From Cloeon dipterum (taxonomy: Eukaryota > Arthropoda > Insecta > Ephemeroptera > Baetidae): a stretch of 64,000 nucleotides of DNA. Below, piece by piece: positions 37,001 to 48,000 of the stretch. The DNA is taken from positions 9,912,886 to 9,976,885 of the forward strand of contig NC_088789.1 of NCBI RefSeq assembly GCF_949628265.1, read 5' to 3'. Within the stretch, counting starts at the first letter, position 1; every line of letters begins with the position of its first letter. The position numbers were made by a program, and so were the translations under genes. A model generated the notes under the pieces. The model was not told the DNA's origin, made no database searches, and was given only the letters and a program-made list of their open reading frames with translations.

Positions 37001-40000
37001 TCCTATCACTCACAATAAGGCAATCGCCGCTGCAGCAGTTGTTACCATCTTTCAATGAATAGAAGAGAAAAAGGTAGATAGGAAAAAAATCGAGTTGCAA
37101 AACAAAGATAAAACTGAATTCAATTCAATGAATGCGTAAAACTGCTCTCCTCGGATAGTACCAGATTGCTTTTCATAGCGCTTTTATTCGAACCTCCGTG
37201 TGCGAAATGCCTGGCTGTATCCAAGCTATCGAATACCATTAACCGAGAAACACTCTTTGCGTTCTCCTGGTCCGCGCGTCAAATTCGCGCGTGTCTCCGC
37301 GAACAAAATCGGTGAGTTCGGCAGAGCCGCAACCGGTTATTTCGAGGTCGGTGCGCCGCTGTTGCGTCACAGCCGCGCGGCTGGCGGCTGTGGCAGCATC
37401 GGCAACGCCGCCTTCGCGACACACAGGGATGAGCACCGACCTCTGCTGAGCACCGCAAGCGAACAGGTTGTGTCCGGCAGCACGCGGGAAACCGGTTATC
37501 GGCCACCGCGGCGCGATCGTCCTGCGAGCACCGGCCGAGCGAGGCGCTACGGCGCCGAGGGGGTGCCACCTGCGGCGCCGGACGGGAATCCAGCCGCGGG
37601 GTGGGCGTCAGGGCAACCTGGAGCAGCGAGCCAGGGGCCGGTGGGTGGCGCTGGCAACCGGTAGGCACGCACTCCGGTTAGTTGTTTTGGGCGGCGGCAA
37701 CGCTGCATTCAACAAGTGGCCGTCGCCATGTACTGCTGCTGCTCGGGGTGTGCGCGCTGCACCGCCCCGGCCGCCGCCCGTGTGATCGTGCGCGCCGCCT
37801 CCGACACGGCGCTCGAGCCGGAGGCGGCGGCGGCCGCCCCCGAGCCGTGCGGCTACGAGTTGTATCAGAAGTCGCTGCTCGGGGTGCCCTGGCCGTCCGA
37901 TTACGGCGACGCCTCCAGCGACGACCTCAGCTCCGAGTGGGACTCGGACGCGGCCGAACCGCCCTCCGCCTCCGCCCCTGCCACCCCCGTCAAGGTGTGC
38001 CGCGGGCCCCGAACGCCAGCTCGCGTAGCCCAGTAGTGACCGCAGCGTTTTGTTTGTTTGTTTCAGCCGTCGGGGTGGCGCAAGCTGCGCAGCATCGTCC
38101 AGTGGACGCCCTTCTTCCAGACCTACAAGAAGAAGCGCTACCTCTGGATCCAGCTGGCCGGACACCAGGGTGAGTGCTCGTTGTCCGGCGGCTCGCCACG
38201 CGGAAAACGCAGCCGATACCATCGCGCCGTTTTTTACTGTTACTTTTTGGTGCGCGCGCGGTATGACGCAAATCAAAAACAATGAGATGCGACTATCTCC
38301 ATTACAAATTTAGGTCATTAAATTTCTCTTTTCATTCAATCTGGCCGGCTTCCTGTTTCGAAGCCACTTATCGCACCGCCTAAACGGCAAGTTCAACCTC
38401 GTAACACAAATTCCCGGCTGAAGTCGTCGCTCGGCATAATCTCGCTCGGAAGTAGCTTTATTTATAAATTTGCTCTCTAATCTGTTGCGCAGGCAACTTC
38501 AAGGCCGGCCCTGAGCAAGGCACCATCCTGAAGAAGCTGTGCCCGAAGGAGGAGCTGTGCTTCCAGGCGCTGATGCGGGACGTGCTGCGACCCTACGTGC
38601 CCGAATACAAGGGCCACTTCACCGCCGACGACGGCGAACGTATCCTTTTTGTTCATTCCAGTGCAGTGTGACGCACGAAAAAAGGAACACGGCCGCGGGG
38701 GACACGGCTCTCGCGATAAAAACAACACTCGCACACACACACACACACTCTCACACACATAAGGCCTTGACGCTCTCGCTCTTCTGCGTGCAAATAAATC
38801 GTATTAGTCGATTTGTCGCGCTCTCAAGACGAGTTCAGGGTTCGCCAATCGGCGCAGCTGCGCGGGGTCCGTCTAATTGCGGCGCTCCTCGAGGTGCTAA
38901 AACGCACCTCTTGCACTAATTGTACCTTATTCGTATTCATCGCAGCACTCGCGCGACAAAAACCAACTTTTCTCCGTCGTGGCGTGCGTACCGCACTGCG
39001 GTGGTACAAGGTGTTATTAATACTATTAACCTCCACCGGGGCGACCTGCCGCACCGCCGATATCTTGTTTTACATATTTCTATTATCTAGCCGACTTGAT
39101 CGGATATATTGAGCTTTCGGAAAAATTATACGCGCTCGCTCTCGTTACACTTGTGACCTGATTGTTAATTAGTAAGCCAATCGACGTGGAAATCGCTATG
39201 GTAATTAGACGCCCGTTTATGGCAATATTGTGTGGAAGAAAAGTATTACTCTGCGCTGACCTTTCCCGGGATGAATTGAAACTTTTACAAGTCGCCTTTA
39301 ATTAAGTTCAATCACGATTATCGGACTGTGCGGCCGACGTTGCCAACCGCAATTAGTTTTCCAACTTGGGCTCTCGTAATTTGCTATTAGGTAGGGACCG
39401 CCTCGTCGTAACAATTTTGATCGTAATCGCATATATTATAACCTCAACACCTGGTAACTTTCTGGCTGAAATAATTTTTCATTACTTATGATCTCAATTT
39501 TTTTATATTTATTTAGTGTCTAACTGAGATGAATACTTTTTTACAGTGTTTGCTGGTTGCCAGTGTAACCTTGAAGATGGGAAAACCTGACCAATTAAAA
39601 TACAAATTTCTAATTTGACTTTGACATGTTTAAGACATTATCCCACCAGCATGCCTGCAGGTTGAAATTCTGGAATTTTTCAAACTCTTGCATTTAAATC
39701 ATGATTTATTTATATACTGGTGTTGAAATCTCTACTCATGTGTTCTTGTTTCATTTTTTAATTATTGCACCCATATAATTTTTACCAAGAAACGGTTTCA
39801 ATATTTAACAAGCAAGAAAATATGAGTGTTATGGCAATATTTTTGTTTCCTTTTAGTTTTCCTACTTTTGGGCAATATTTTATGTAAAATTAAAATGAGA
39901 AAAACTTTCACTATTTATTTGTTTCTGAAGAGGAAATTGTTTTTCTTCCACTGTTGCGTGATGCAGCTGCATTTATCACGGATCAGGTTCCGCGAATCTC

Positions 40001-43000
40001 GAAACAATAATTTCTCTTTTCACAGTGGAGCATGTAATCATATGTTTGTGCACACATCATAAATCTGAAATGTATAATCGGTCGAAAAGCCCTAAATAAT
40101 AATCAAAGTGCGCAATTTGGAATCGCGTCGCTCGGCCCGAGTGAGAATGAGCTCTTATCACGAGCGGCTTGTTTGAATACTGTTATGTTACAGCATTCCA
40201 GTGTTATTTCTTCGGAGGTTTCGGAATCGCCGCCGACGTCACGATTTCAAACTGTGCACTTTTGTGTGCGCATTTTCTTTTATTTTCGAGCCAACAAGCG
40301 ACGCGGCGCCTGAGAATCACGCGTTTCGTCCTCCTCGCACGGAGAAATGGAATAATAGCTTAAAGAAAACGGGTGTTCTGCTCTATTTGCATGATCCTTT
40401 TAACTGCGCCGCCTATAAAATGTATTCAATCGTGGCGTGTAAAATGCGCATCATCAACGTTGCATGGCGCAAATGCACTCGCGGGCACCTAACTGGCTTT
40501 TCTGCACCAGAATATCCTGTTTAGCGATTAACCAATTAGCCTCGCGCGGTGAATTTCGCGCGTTCAATTCGCAAACATGGTCATGCCAGAGCTGGAATTA
40601 TAATGTATTTCACTTGCGCAACTGATAACTCGGGTAAACGTGGTGCAAGACTAAATTCCTTCTATGGTCGATTCGCCGCGGGTGTTAAAATGTCAATCCG
40701 TCGTCTACATGCGAGGATAAGCGAGCTGTGATTGTAATAAATCGGCCACTGAAAACACTTAAAGGCGCTGTCTGCGCATTAGCGCGTCATTGAAAGTTAA
40801 GCCACTCGATAGGACTAAAAAATGAGTAAGCACCTTCTTTTTTCGGCTGGGTTAAAAGCGTTTCTCAATTGTGGGTCAAATGCTGTTAATAGCAAACAAA
40901 AACACACCAATTAGTCTGCAGTTCCTAGTCTGCAGTGCCATGCAATGCACTACCGTGTTACCGCAGCAGTTGGAAATCAACCCGTCTCCTTTGAGTGCGC
41001 CTGTGGCAATCAATTTGATCGCTTATTAAAAACCATCAACAAAAAAAATAAAAAAACACATTTAAGAGTGTTATGAACTTGATTGATTCCGTTTTTAAAG
41101 ATAGAGATCTAACTAATCATAGTTGTTGTGGTGAGCTTATGGTCAAAATTAATTTGTCTCGAAAAAAAATACAAACAAATGCTCGCAACACAAGTCACGA
41201 AAAGCGTTGCAGACCCATTTTAGTTCTTGATTTATTTCTTGTCTTTTTGATCTCCAGACAATCAAGTTAATTTAATTACAAAATATTTTGTAATTAAATT
41301 AACATGTATTTACATGTTGCGTATGAAAATGATTAATTTTAAAAATTAGGTTTTCCTCTGTGTAGTCTTCAATGCCATGAAAAGGTATGAAAAGATTAAA
41401 ATTCAAACTAAAATACAACAGATATTTCAAACTTCAAAACACTTCTTTAAATTTAAATTAAGCTCTTTTTCTAGGGAAGACATTCTAAGCAACACAGACC
41501 AACTGTGGAAGATTTTAAAATATAGAATATCTTAGTTTTCGCGTTTGCTGGAAATGTTCCGCAAACTGAGTTTTGTCTAGATTTAAATTCTTTTATAACA
41601 TGTGATCATATCTTCCCGTGGGCTATGACCCAATAACGCCGCCGAGCGGATAACATGAGGCCTAAGTGGCCGCAGAGGAGCTTTGGCCCAATGTCTTTTT
41701 GCCTCCCCGCACCGAGGTCTTTTTATTGAAACACCAGACATTTTCCCCTCAAACCGCTGGGAAACAAGTTTAGTGGAAAGTCAGCGCCGCTACGCCTCCC
41801 AGCCCATTGAGACATTTTGGAAATATTTCCTAAAATGAATTGTTACTTTTTTAGAAAGCCTTCCCTAGTAAAAGTGCTTGTAATTTTAAATTTATTTTGA
41901 CTAAAGTAACAGGCAATAATTATTTCATATTCCAATAAAAATATTGTTTGTAAAATTAACAAATATCTGCTGATAGCTATTCTCTGTACACTTTTCTCCA
42001 GAGTTTTCCTTGACCTTAAACCAAACAGAGTACCTGCAGCTTCAAGACTTACTCGGCGACTTTACGTCACCGTGCGTGATGGACTGCAAGATCGGGGTGC
42101 GCACCTACCTGGAAGACGAGCTGGCCAAGGCCAAGGAGAAGCCGAAACTACGGCGCGACATGTACGACAAAATGATCCAGATCGACCCCTTGGCGCCCAC
42201 CGACGAGGAGCACAGACTGAAGGGCGTGACAAAGCCGCGCTACATGGTGTGGCGCGAAACCATCTCATCGACGGCCACCCTCGGCTTCCGGATCGAAGGC
42301 ATCAGGCAGGCCGACGGCCGCTCCAGTAAAGACTTTAAGACCACAAAGGCCAGGGAGCAGGTGGCCGAAGCCTTCAGGGAATTTACGGCCGGCTACCCGC
42401 ATGCCATAGTAAGCCTATTTATCATTTCATTTTTTTTTCACTGCTGCTCTCGCAATCTTGAATTAATTGAGTGTACCAATGCCACGGTGTGAATTGCTCT
42501 CGAAATATATAAATTTAATCTTATTTCGGACGTCATAATATTTTGTTTAATCAGTTCTGTCATTTATATCTTTTGTCAATCGACTTCTTAACGCCCTTGT
42601 TTAATAACCAAACATTTAAAGAGCTCAACAAAAAAAATCCACTACACAAATAGTAATTGCCACTTGCAAATCTTGATTGAGGACCCGCAGATAAAGCTTT
42701 GTTTGTTTTCTGGTAGTTTCAAGTGTTTGCCAATTAATGAAATGTACTAATCGTCACTCCACTGGTTATGCAACGTGCTAAGCTCTACGACCCTGCCAGT
42801 TGCAGAAATCGCTCTATCAACGTCATTCGGGGTTGCAAAATAATTAAACACAAGTGGTGCGTTAATTCGCATAATATCAAATCTATTGACTCATCTTTTC
42901 TGTCTAATCACAATTATAATTGAGCCAAGGGTCGCCCGGGGCGACCCACGCAAGTCGTTATGCACACGTCCACAATCGGGACGCAACAGCGAATAAATAT

Positions 43001-43744
43001 ATTTTATTAAACTACAAGCACAAATGGACAATTTTTGTGCCTTGGCAATGGGGGATCCCACGAGAAAATTAATTATCTCAAGACTGAATTCTCCGTTACA
43101 GAAGATAATTTTTTAGTTTGTTAAAACTGGATAACATAGTTGATTTTTAAAATTAACTCTAAATAATAATTTTGGTATTAATCGTCCTGCAATTATTTTT
43201 AACGGTAAACTGGTTTTGTAAATTTAAGAATCTTTGCTTGCTTGATATAATTTTATCTGAGGCACGCAACCCTCCAAGTTGGTCAAATTTCATTTAATTT
43301 TGTAGAAAATTTCTCATTTAAAAGCTTCCAGTGAATCTGAATTAAACTTAATTACAGGGCGAACAGTAACAAAAAAAGCAGTAGATTTCACGGACGCACA
43401 GACGATTTCGTTTTGAACGGCTTAAATATTCTAACGACGCACTTTGCTTGCAGCCCAAGTACATCCAGCGGTTGAAGGCGATCAGGGCGACGCTGGAGGT
43501 GTCCGAGTTCTTCGCCACACATGAGGTGATCGGCAGTTCGCTACTGTTCGTGCACGACGCGAGCAACGCCAACGTGTGGTTGATTGACTTTGCCAAGACT
43601 ACGAGGCTGCCGTCGGGCCTCGCGATCGACCACGCGTCGCGCTGGGTCGTCAGCAACCACGAAGACGGCTACCTAGTGGGCGTCAACAACCTGCTGTCCA
43701 TTTTCAAGCAGGTGCATCAGCAGCAACAGCAGCAGCAGTCGTGA
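34017..43744 (+). CDS. IP3K: Inositol-trisphosphate 3-kinase (long isoform)
   Basis: Cytosolic kinase that phosphorylates Ins(1,4,5)P3 to Ins(1,3,4,5)P4 and so shapes calcium signalling. Exons: 34017-34511, 38067-38169, 38493-38639, 42002-42408 and 43454-43744, all GT-AG and in phase; 480 aa. Residues 1-165 are Ser/Asp/Glu/Ala-rich and probably disordered. [11 protein letters not shown] (about 168-178) corresponds to the calmodulin-binding helix of vertebrate ITPKA. The kinase core holds LAGHQGNF, the inositol-binding PCVMDCKIG (272-280, Asp276 and Lys278), [26 protein letters not shown] (412-419) and the metal-binding IDFAKT (Asp429). Vertebrate ITPKs have IDFGKT. The protein ends in a short glutamine run. 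The start is the first ATG in the open exon. Convergent with the K2P gene. A second first exon at 37728 gives a shorter form. Confidence 0.95.
34512..37727 (+). other. IP3K intron 1 and upstream region of the alternative promoter
   Basis: Non-coding. Two GC-rich blocks, 36.1-36.5 kb and 37.26-37.72 kb, are separated by AT-rich sequence. The second abuts the alternative first exon and is the likely core promoter for the short isoform. The first block has long open frames on several strands, as expected of CpG-rich DNA, but nothing recognisable. Confidence 0.6.
37728..37994 (+). CDS. IP3K: Alternative first coding exon of IP3K (short isoform)
   Basis: An 89-codon exon starting [11 protein letters not shown] and ending ATPVK before a GTGTGC donor. 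It is in phase 0 with the shared exon at 38067, exactly like the long-isoform exon that ends RQSK. Joined to the shared exons it gives 404 aa. It has a Cys-rich N-terminus (five Cys in the first ten residues), which could be palmitoylated, then an acidic segment with [16 protein letters not shown]. The start ATG has a good context (GTCGCCATGT). The acidic segment looks constrained rather than random. The CpG-rich DNA upstream (37.3-37.7 kb) would be its promoter. Confidence 0.75.
38731..38748. repeat. (CA)n microsatellite
   Basis: Short CA run just inside the IP3K intron, followed by CTCTCACACACA. Confidence 0.85.
41266..41303. repeat. Perfect 38-bp palindrome
   Basis: Starts GTTAATTTAATTAC, has the centre AAAATATTTT and ends GTAATTAAATTAAC. 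The two 19-base halves are exact reverse complements with no spacer. Composition is strongly A/T. It lies in an IP3K intron. Confidence 0.95.
42409..43453 (+). other. IP3K last intron
   Basis: GT-AG intron (donor GTAAGC, acceptor GCTTGCAG), AT-rich. No further feature seen. Confidence 0.8.
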
Positions 43745-43802
43745 ATCTACCGAGAAACAGAGAGCGAATGAACTTTGACCTCCGACGACGGTGACTCCCT
43801 CC

Positions 43803-43820
43803 CTCTCTCTCTCTCTCTCC
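43803..43820. repeat. (CT)n repeat in the IP3K 3' UTR
   Basis: A CT run about 60 bases past the IP3K stop, flanked by CCCT units. Confidence 0.85.
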
Positions 43821-44498
43821 CTTACACAGAATCAATCACTCGTAAATTTTTTGACGTCTCAGGTGCGCGCATGTCCGCTGCGTTGGCTCCCGCTGAAGGG
43901 CGGCAGTGTTTTGGTTCTTACTTTCTCACTGTCTAATTTTATCGGCCGCGTGGAGACCTGCTTACATTTATAAGTTAGTAGTATGTCCTCTCGAAATGTA
44001 CACAAATTGAAAAAGAGGCTGTGCATCCCGTTGCTGGTTCTCCTTTTTTGAAATCTTGCCATAGTGACTAGAAGTATAATGACTCTGCCCCAGTTGACAC
44101 AGCTAGATTATTTCTCGCATATTATTTACAATGCGGGATGGATTTGAATTGTTTTGTGATCGAAATGAATGAAATAATTAAATTACGATCAAAAACAGAA
44201 AATCAATGCTACTTTTCATACACTTGTTGGCCGTATAATTCCTAAGCAATTTTTACAGCCTAAATTTCAAGGAGCAAGTTGACTCTGCTTGTCTTCAAGG
44301 GATTATCTTATAAAAAAATAGTGCACTAAATTCGCCGTAATGTCAAAACGTGTAAATATATAATATCTTGATATTTTGAAGCTGTAAAAATGAATGAAAA
44401 TTGAGGTTAACAATTTGAGCAGTAATTTTTTACGCGACAGTTTAGAATGAATCACTTGATTTACAATTTAACATGTCAATAACCGTAATTTGATTTTG

Positions 44499-44518
44499 CG
44501 TGATAGGCTCCTATCACG
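44499..44518. repeat. 20-bp inverted repeat
   Basis: Nine-base arms CGTGATAGG and CCTATCACG separated by two bases. It sits between two convergent genes. A role in 3' end formation is only speculation. Confidence 0.8.
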
Positions 44519-45079
44519 ATTTAATACCAATTCTTTAAACTTATTATCGATTTAGGTTCATGGTTGAGCCCCTTTTAAAAATTCGGTCATCACTCGCAAA
44601 GAATTAGTTTGCACTGCACTCAATAATGCGAAAAAAAAATTGAAACAAATTATCAGATGAAAACTGTCGGCAGCTGGGGTGGAACGGGTCTCCTGGCTTT
44701 TATTGCATTTTCACACTCGCACTTGAAAGAGCAAAGTCACTCATCCCCTTCAGCGAACCGAGTTTTATCGCGCAGCGGTTTGCGTCATTTACTCAAAAGA
44801 ATCGGCACTCGCGGAGCACATCCGCCTATCTTTTTTTCGCGCCTTCCGCCCACGAGAGGAGTCACTCGGGTATTTTTTGTTTTTTTTAATTGTCATAAAG
44901 TGTATGAAAAAAGGGGCGAAACTCCGCCTCGAGCAGCTGCGTCCGCGTCTCGTTTGCTCTGTGTTTCTCTGTGCGCGCGAATCTCTACCCTACTGAAGTG
45001 CAGTGACTGGACACTGTGACAGTGTCAGTGTGATAAACTTAGTCACGTCTGCAGCACCGCCTCAGACGCTCGGGTGCCC

Positions 45080-48000
45080 TCAGAGGCGCGAGATCTGCAC
45101 CGACTTGCCGTCCCAGTCGTCGTCGTCATCTGCAGCTCGCATTGCGACCCCAGCACTGGAGGTCTCGTCCTCGAAGGTCAGCGTGGGACGCAGCGAGCCG
45201 CGACGGGAGTGGAGCGCGTGCAGCGCCCGCATCAGGTCGCCCACCGTCGTACCGTCCAGCTGCAAACCACACCTGATCAGTACTTACGCTGCCGGACAGT
45301 GTCTGTTTATTGTTCTGTCTGACTGTCTGAGTGCGTCCGCCGGTTTAGCCAGTTAGTCAGAGGAAATTGTTGTTGTGCACAACAACTTCTGTTTGAGTGT
45401 GTACATATTATAAGTGTGTGAGTTGTAAGCAACAGAGCTCGGGTCAGTCCAAAGAGAGAATTTATGTAAGTTCAGTGTTTCGTGAGATGAGAAGCTAATG
45501 TGATGCCCTGTTCTTTAATAAATCACGATTTAGATGAATCTGTCTAATCAGAATGGATCTTGGTGTTTTTTTCCAAAAATAAACAAATTTTAAAAAGTTG
45601 TTACAATTTGAAGGGAATGGAAGCTACATTCAAATTATTTAATCCCACGTGTAAGATGTTATTTACTGTTTTAATATAGATTTTGTAATTCACTAGACTT
45701 GCCTCGGAAAATGGTTCATCCGTGGGGGGTCTGAGGACAAACCCTTCGGACCTTCGCCGAGCTGTTGGATCCCAATCTGGCGCGTTCGGCCGGCGCTCTT
45801 GAAGTGGAGAGCTTTGTTGCGAAGCTGCACTCAGATTCCGCTCTGCTAATACTCTACGCAGAGATGCCCGTCTGAAATGCAAAATAATCCGCAACATTAT
45901 TTAAGTCTGCGGTAATAGATAAGATATAATAATATGATACTTGTGTAAATTATTTGTACAGTAATTGCATCGAAAAAAAAACAGCCAACAAGTTTAGAAG
46001 AGTTTGCTTATTGTTGGTTCCATCCGAAAACTATTAAAATTTTCTAAGGTTTAATCCTGTCAAAGCAAAATATAAATGAAACCTAGCTATGAAAAATAGT
46101 CAGTTTAGACGACGTTTACTTAAGCAAAAATAATTTACAATTGTTATAAATATAATTCACCTTGACCTATATGTAAAAATTGAGGTAATGAAGCAAAAAT
46201 TAAAGTCAATTAAAAGAGCCTTGCTTGGGTCCTGGTCTACACAGTTTTTATGGCAAATAATTTTATTTCAGGGGAAACTCAAAGATATTATTTGTTTTTA
46301 AACACTTAATATCATTTCAAATGTTGGTGTGGATCACGTTCTTTAATCGAAAGTTGTCCATTGGGCAATTTTACTCATTAATTCTTGATCGGTCAAGGCA
46401 AAATTTCAGCAAAACTTCTCAAGCGAACGGGTAAATTTGAAAAAATAATATTAATTCAGTATAAAAATTCATCATTGATCAATTTGTCTTATTGAAGTCT
46501 GTCAAATATTATTCAATTAAAATTTAATTTTACTGACAATGAGATGCAACCTGTGAAAGCAAGCGCTGCAATAGTCCATTATTGAACTTGAAAATCATTT
46601 TACTCCAGGAGCTGAATTTTCATTTTCACATACAGTTCCCCACGAGCAAAGACTAGCTCCTCCCAAACCATTCAGGTTTTCTTATTATTGTTGGCTCTTT
46701 ATCATTACAAATTTGTATGGTTTTTGACAAGGAAACTCTGAGTACGCTCCGCTCTAATATGCAAATTTGTGCCTCAAACGTGTACTTTCATTAAATTTAA
46801 GGAAAATTACCAATTATAATATTTAATCTATAGCATCATTTCCGAGTTAAAAATAGCAAATTTAAAAAAAGTGTTTTATATTTATATGAGTTTAAAAAAA
46901 ATACAGGCGCTCTTTGAGAAATTTTCTGAGAATATTTGAAAGTAAAAAACTGACCTGTCAATTGATTGGTCTATTCAAAGGGCATATCAATATGCCAAAT
47001 ATCACGATTGAACAAAAATTGAATTTTAAAATTATTTTAAGTTTTTTAAATTTGTGTCCGTGACTTAAAAATATTGCTAGATTGAAAACTTTGGTCTGGT
47101 GGTCCATGTAAATATCACAAAAGTGAACACATTTGAGGGAAAAATGTATGTCAATGCGGAACGAACCCAGAACCCTGGGTTCTCTTGTGCCGAATTTTGT
47201 GTCTCACCCTTTAGTGCGACGCGCATCTCCATTGATCAAACTTCCTCGGCGTGAGGGAGCGGCGCTGCTCTTGCCGGACATTGGGATCAAACTGCCCCTG
47301 CGCGAGGGTATCCAACTGCTCCTCCTGGATCCGGCGGCGCTGCTCCTGCGCGAGTTGGAGCCGCTGCTCTTGCGGGAGCGCTCGTCGGCTAAGATATCCT
47401 CGTCGGGGAGGCCGTGGTGGGCGCCGGCTTCCTCCTCCTCTACGGCCTCGACGGCCGCGGCAGCCGCCGCCACGGTGGCCAGCAGCTCGGCCGCCTCCAC
47501 CCTGCGAGGCGAGGAGGCGAAGGTGGCGTCGCGGTCGATCAGGTCGAGACACGACTCAGAGAGGCTGCGCGGTGGCGGCCGGGGCGGCAGCTGCTCCTCG
47601 TCCAGGTTCAGGCTGCGGCTGCGTCCCCTCAGGGTTGGCACGGCGGCCAGAGATCTGCGGCCGCGGTACACCGGCTGCAGCAGGTAGAGAGAGTGAGTGG
47701 GGCAAAGAGTCAGGCTAGGAACTCTATAGCTTGACTTGCGACTAGAGGCCAGCAGACTACACTCGAAAGAGTCTAGGGCGTAGCTAAACCTATGACTAGC
47801 GACACTACACGGAAAAGCGGCTCGTTTGCTCTGGCGGCTGCAAGCGCTACGGCTGATGACGTGACGGCCACCGTGCACCTTGAATTTCAGGAGGTACAGT
47901 TCGTTAAGGACGCGTCTCAGGTAGCCGATCTCGCCTGAGTGCCACAGGCGGGCGCTCTTGATGCGGTGCGCGAGCCGCTTCTCCAGCCGTCGCAGCCGCG

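Larger units (their letters stand above)
38640..42001 (+). other. IP3K intron (3.4 kb)
   Basis: Intron between the calmodulin/N-lobe exon and the main catalytic exon, with donor GAAC|GTATCC and acceptor TTCTCCAG. It contains a CA repeat at 38731-38748 and a perfect 38-bp palindrome at 41266-41303. No nested gene is seen. Confidence 0.8.
43745..45079. other. Convergent intergenic region between IP3K and the K2P channel
   Basis: Should contain both 3' UTRs. A near-perfect inverted repeat lies at 44499-44518 (CGTGATAGG, spacer CT, CCTATCACG). Sequence from 44.65 kb rightward is GC-richer with chance open frames. No clear poly(A) hexamer close to either stop could be assigned with confidence. 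Confidence 0.55.

Noticed and set aside
44657-45019. 120-codon plus-strand frame next to the K2P stop
   Set aside because: Low-complexity Ser/Arg composition and no similarity that I can recognise; it overlaps the expected K2P 3' UTR.
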